In this document: positions 35,648-38,196 of the stretch, piece after piece
Position numbering within the stretch: the stretch's first letter is position 1
How the letters are laid out: each line of letters starts with the position of its first letter
From: an uncultured Gammaproteobacteria bacterium
GTDB lineage: Bacteria > Pseudomonadota > Gammaproteobacteria > GCA-001735895
Direction of reading: 5' to 3'
NCBI GenBank assembly: GCA_937984095.1
Contig: CALJYH010000111.1
Coordinates: forward strand, 1 to 38,196
Length of the DNA: 38,196 nt
Made by a program: the position numbers and the translations under genes
Notes under the pieces: model-generated
Told to the model about the DNA's origin: nothing
The model's input: the letters and a program-made list of their open reading frames with translations, nothing else
Database searches by the model: none

Positions 35648-35970
35648 ACCTTATCTCCTTTTACCCTGATTGGCAGGGATTCCAGGCTTTCCCCCGGGCA
35701 GGGACCGAAAACACATTCACCGGTATCGATCAAAAAGCGCGCATCATGCACCGCGCACTGGATCAGCGCGCCCTCGATATCGAGGAACTGGTGGTCAACC
35801 CAGTCCAGCGGGGAACCGGTATGGGGACAGCTATTACGGTAAGCAAAGCATTCTCCATCCCGTCGTACCACGAAACCCTCAACCTGTTTTCCGGCACAAT
35901 CGAGCGAAAATCCATAGGAACCGGGATCGGACAAACGTTCCAGTTCGCAAATAAAGACCAAATTTTCCAT
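35626..35970 (-). CDS. Rieske [2Fe-2S] domain protein
   Basis: [14 protein letters not shown]...[25 protein letters not shown] at 35970 ([13 protein letters not shown]) preferred to upstream start. Confidence 0.9.
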   Translation of the reverse strand: MENLVFICELERLSDPGSYGFSLDCAGKQVEGFVVRRDGECFAYRNSCPHTGSPLDWVDHQFLDIEGALIQCAVHDARFLIDTGECVFGPCPGESLESLPIRVKGDKVYLLGSA

Positions 35971-36081
35971 AATTTTGCTTATAAATCCTCTCTCATTGCC
36001 GATAACTATTGAGCCACCCGAACTAAGGCAAGAATCTGAATTCACCCCGGACTACGTAAGGTAAGGGCCAAGGATACTGAA

Positions 36082-37638
36082 TTGATGCTGCATAAGGTCG
36101 AACAAAATACCGACTGGAAGTCGAGATATCAAGACGCACTCAAGGATCTTGAGGAGCGCGAGCAGGGGTGGGCGCAAAGCGAGGAACTGCTGCGTAAAGC
36201 AATCGACCGTCTGAGTATTGCCGGCCGTGGGCTAGACGCCAGGCTGGACAAACAGCTCAAAGCCATAGAGCAGCTATCACGGAAAAAGCATGACAAAAAG
36301 CTTTCCGACGCGCTGGATCAGCTCTCTGACATCGTGGCTTCCCTCGGTAGTCCGAAAGCGAGCACCAAATCGCGTCGTTCTGACCCAATTATGCTGATGC
36401 TCGAACTGTTACAGAACATTCATTTTGATGCATCTCAGCGCGGACAATTAAAGGAAATTTGTTCCGATTTACTTAAGTCGGTCGCCAATGGCCACGATAG
36501 TGATTCGGTCAGCGTCTACATTCAGAAGCTTTCCGAATTGATCAACGAGAATTTCGATAATATTAACAGCGGCAGTCAATCTTCGAAGGCCGCTGAGGCA
36601 CCTATCGATCAGTTGATGACATCCCTGCTGGAACGACTTGCGCTGCTTCAGGGCGCAGACAGTAGCGCACAAGAGATCCAGGCCCGGGTCCACGAAGGGA
36701 TCGATGATGAGCAATGGACCGAAACCTTAAACGATATTGTTAATTCAATTTCGGGTTCGATAAAAAATCTGGAACAGGAAAAGCGTGAACTCGAAAATTT
36801 CATAGCCAAGGTTACCGAACAACTCGATGACGTAACCCAGACTCTCGTAGAAGATCAGAAGGACCACGAGTCCAATCACGAAGATGCAAAGTCTCTGCAA
36901 AGTTTTGTGCAGGAAGGTATGGAACTAATCCAGAAAAACTTCCAGTCAACCAATGACCTGCAAGAGTTGAAGTCCGGAATATCCAAGAATATTGATGATA
37001 TTCGTGGTGGCGTTGACGAATTCGCGGATCGCTTTGACGAGCGCCACGACGCAACCGCAGAACGCAACCTTAAGCTTACCGAGCAACTCTCCCAAATGGA
37101 GCAGGAGACCCAGGAATTGCAGGTCATGCTGCAGGAAAACCGGACCAAGCTGCTTTATGACGCGTTAACCGGTGTTTATAGTCGTATGGCCTACGACGAG
37201 CGTATTCAGCAGGAACTCGCGCGCTGGACTCGCTACGAAACCCCGTTCAGCTATGTCATTCTCGACATCGATTTCTTTAAGCGTATTAACGATACCTACG
37301 GGCATAACGCTGGAGACAAGGCATTGAAAATCATCGCGCAGCTGATGACGACATATGTACGCCAATCGGATTATGTTTTTCGTATCGGCGGCGAAGAATT
37401 CGTACTGTTACTGACGAACACCGCGCAAGATAATGCCAGCAAACTGGTGGAAAAAATGCGTAAGGGGATCGCCGCCAGCAGTTTTCATTTCAAGGGCGAA
37501 CCGGTAACCCTGACGCTATCAGCGGGAATTACCGAAACCCGCAACGGCGATCATGTCGAGTCAATTTATGAGCGTGCGGACAAGGCCCTGTACAAGGCCA
37601 AGAATTCGGGACGTGATTGCCAGTTCATTGCCGATTAA
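36082..37638 (+). CDS. Diguanylate cyclase with long coiled-coil N-terminal region
   Basis: DALTGVYSRMAYDERIQQELARW, LDIDFFKRINDTYGHNAGDKAL, FRIGGEEFVLLL; TTG start or ATG 36085. Confidence 0.95.
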   Translation: MMLHKVEQNTDWKSRYQDALKDLEEREQGWAQSEELLRKAIDRLSIAGRGLDARLDKQLKAIEQLSRKKHDKKLSDALDQLSDIVASLGSPKASTKSRRSDPIMLMLELLQNIHFDASQRGQLKEICSDLLKSVANGHDSDSVSVYIQKLSELINENFDNINSGSQSSKAAEAPIDQLMTSLLERLALLQGADSSAQEIQARVHEGIDDEQWTETLNDIVNSISGSIKNLEQEKRELENFIAKVTEQLDDVTQTLVEDQKDHESNHEDAKSLQSFVQEGMELIQKNFQSTNDLQELKSGISKNIDDIRGGVDEFADRFDERHDATAERNLKLTEQLSQMEQETQELQVMLQENRTKLLYDALTGVYSRMAYDERIQQELARWTRYETPFSYVILDIDFFKRINDTYGHNAGDKALKIIAQLMTTYVRQSDYVFRIGGEEFVLLLTNTAQDNASKLVEKMRKGIAASSFHFKGEPVTLTLSAGITETRNGDHVESIYERADKALYKAKNSGRDCQFIAD

Positions 37639-37865
37639 CCGGCCTCGGCGGGTGTCTTCGCAACAATGGTCAATGCATGCAGTTCCCCGGAGACAATTTC
37701 ATCGTTGACACAGGCATAGACCAACTGGTGGCGTTTTATTGGTGTCAGGCCTGCAAAAGCATCGCTGATGACGTTGGCAACAAACTTGCCCTCGCCGCCA
37801 CTAACTTCAACCGCAGCGTCGGGCATGCGTGTTGCGATTAACTGCTGAATGTGTTCTGGAGTCAT
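37635..37865 (-). CDS. BolA family protein (IbaG-like)
   Basis: MTPEHIQQLIATRMPDAAVEVSGGEGKFVANVISDAFAGLTPIKRHQLVYACV. Confidence 0.92.
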   Translation of the reverse strand: MTPEHIQQLIATRMPDAAVEVSGGEGKFVANVISDAFAGLTPIKRHQLVYACVNDEIVSGELHALTIVAKTPAEAG

Positions 37866-37932
37866 GGATTAACGCATTTAAGTCAAGGCGAATGATTAAC
37901 AAACTATATTACAAGAGGTGTCCGTAATAACC

Positions 37933-38196
37933 ATGAAAAAATTAATTTTATGCTCAATGATATTGATGTTCTGCATTACCCAGGTAAAAGCCGCCGAGGA
38001 TGAGGCAAAAGCATCGACAACATCGGCCTATGTTTCGCTAGGCGATCCGATGGTGCTCAACCTGAGCGGCCCCAGGCGACTGACTTTCCTGCAAATCAGC
38101 GCCGACGTTTTAGTCAGTGATTCCGATGCCGAAGCAACCATCAAGACGCATGTACCGGCGATTCGACATAGCCTGATCATGCTGCTTAGTGAACAA
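37933..38196 (+). CDS. FliL-like protein, truncated by window edge
   Basis: MKKLILCSMILMFCITQVKAAEDE...YVSLGDPMVLNLSGPRRLTFLQISADVLVSDSDAEATIKTHVPAIRHSLIMLLSEQ. Confidence 0.75.
   Translation, partial: MKKLILCSMILMFCITQVKAAEDEAKASTTSAYVSLGDPMVLNLSGPRRLTFLQISADVLVSDSDAEATIKTHVPAIRHSLIMLLSEQ

Noticed and set aside
14700-38196. Insertion sequences, prophage, tRNA or rRNA genes
   Set aside because: No transposase, phage structural gene, tRNA cloverleaf or rRNA sequence was recognised by reading; a tRNAscan/Rfam run would be needed to exclude small RNAs.

Overview
The window has two parts. (1) About 1-14,633 is a gene-cassette array of a chromosomal-type integron. It holds about 23 attC recombination sites: 15 well preserved or only mildly mutated on the left, 8 degenerate on the right. 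All recognisable cassette genes are on the + strand and no integron integrase is in the window. Cargo is mostly small proteins: six GNAT acetyltransferases, two GFA/Mss4-like proteins, a CYTH protein, a C-terminal CxxCH cytochrome, a dienelactone hydrolase, TM2, YbjQ-like, DUF3565, YCII, VOC, zinc-ribbon and membrane proteins. (2) About 14,700-38,196 is core gammaproteobacterial-type chromosome: ypeA-like, DUF1415, an orphan encapsulated-ferritin-like gene, GGEEF genes, phzF/DUF3830/DUF402/lysE, lptM-lysA-dapF-DUF484-xerC, hslVU (with a sigma32-like promoter), ubiE-ubiJ-ubiB, rimO, a Rieske protein, bolA-like and a fliL-like gene cut by the window edge. The main points of interest are the attC array itself, its left-to-right decay (implying intI/attI lies off the left edge), the extended R''/R' complementarity within each cassette, an unusually short 37-nt attC, the fused cassettes in the decayed half, and a ferritin-like EncFtn gene with no encapsulin shell gene or obvious cargo-loading tail. 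All calls come from reading the sequence and translations; no database search was run.
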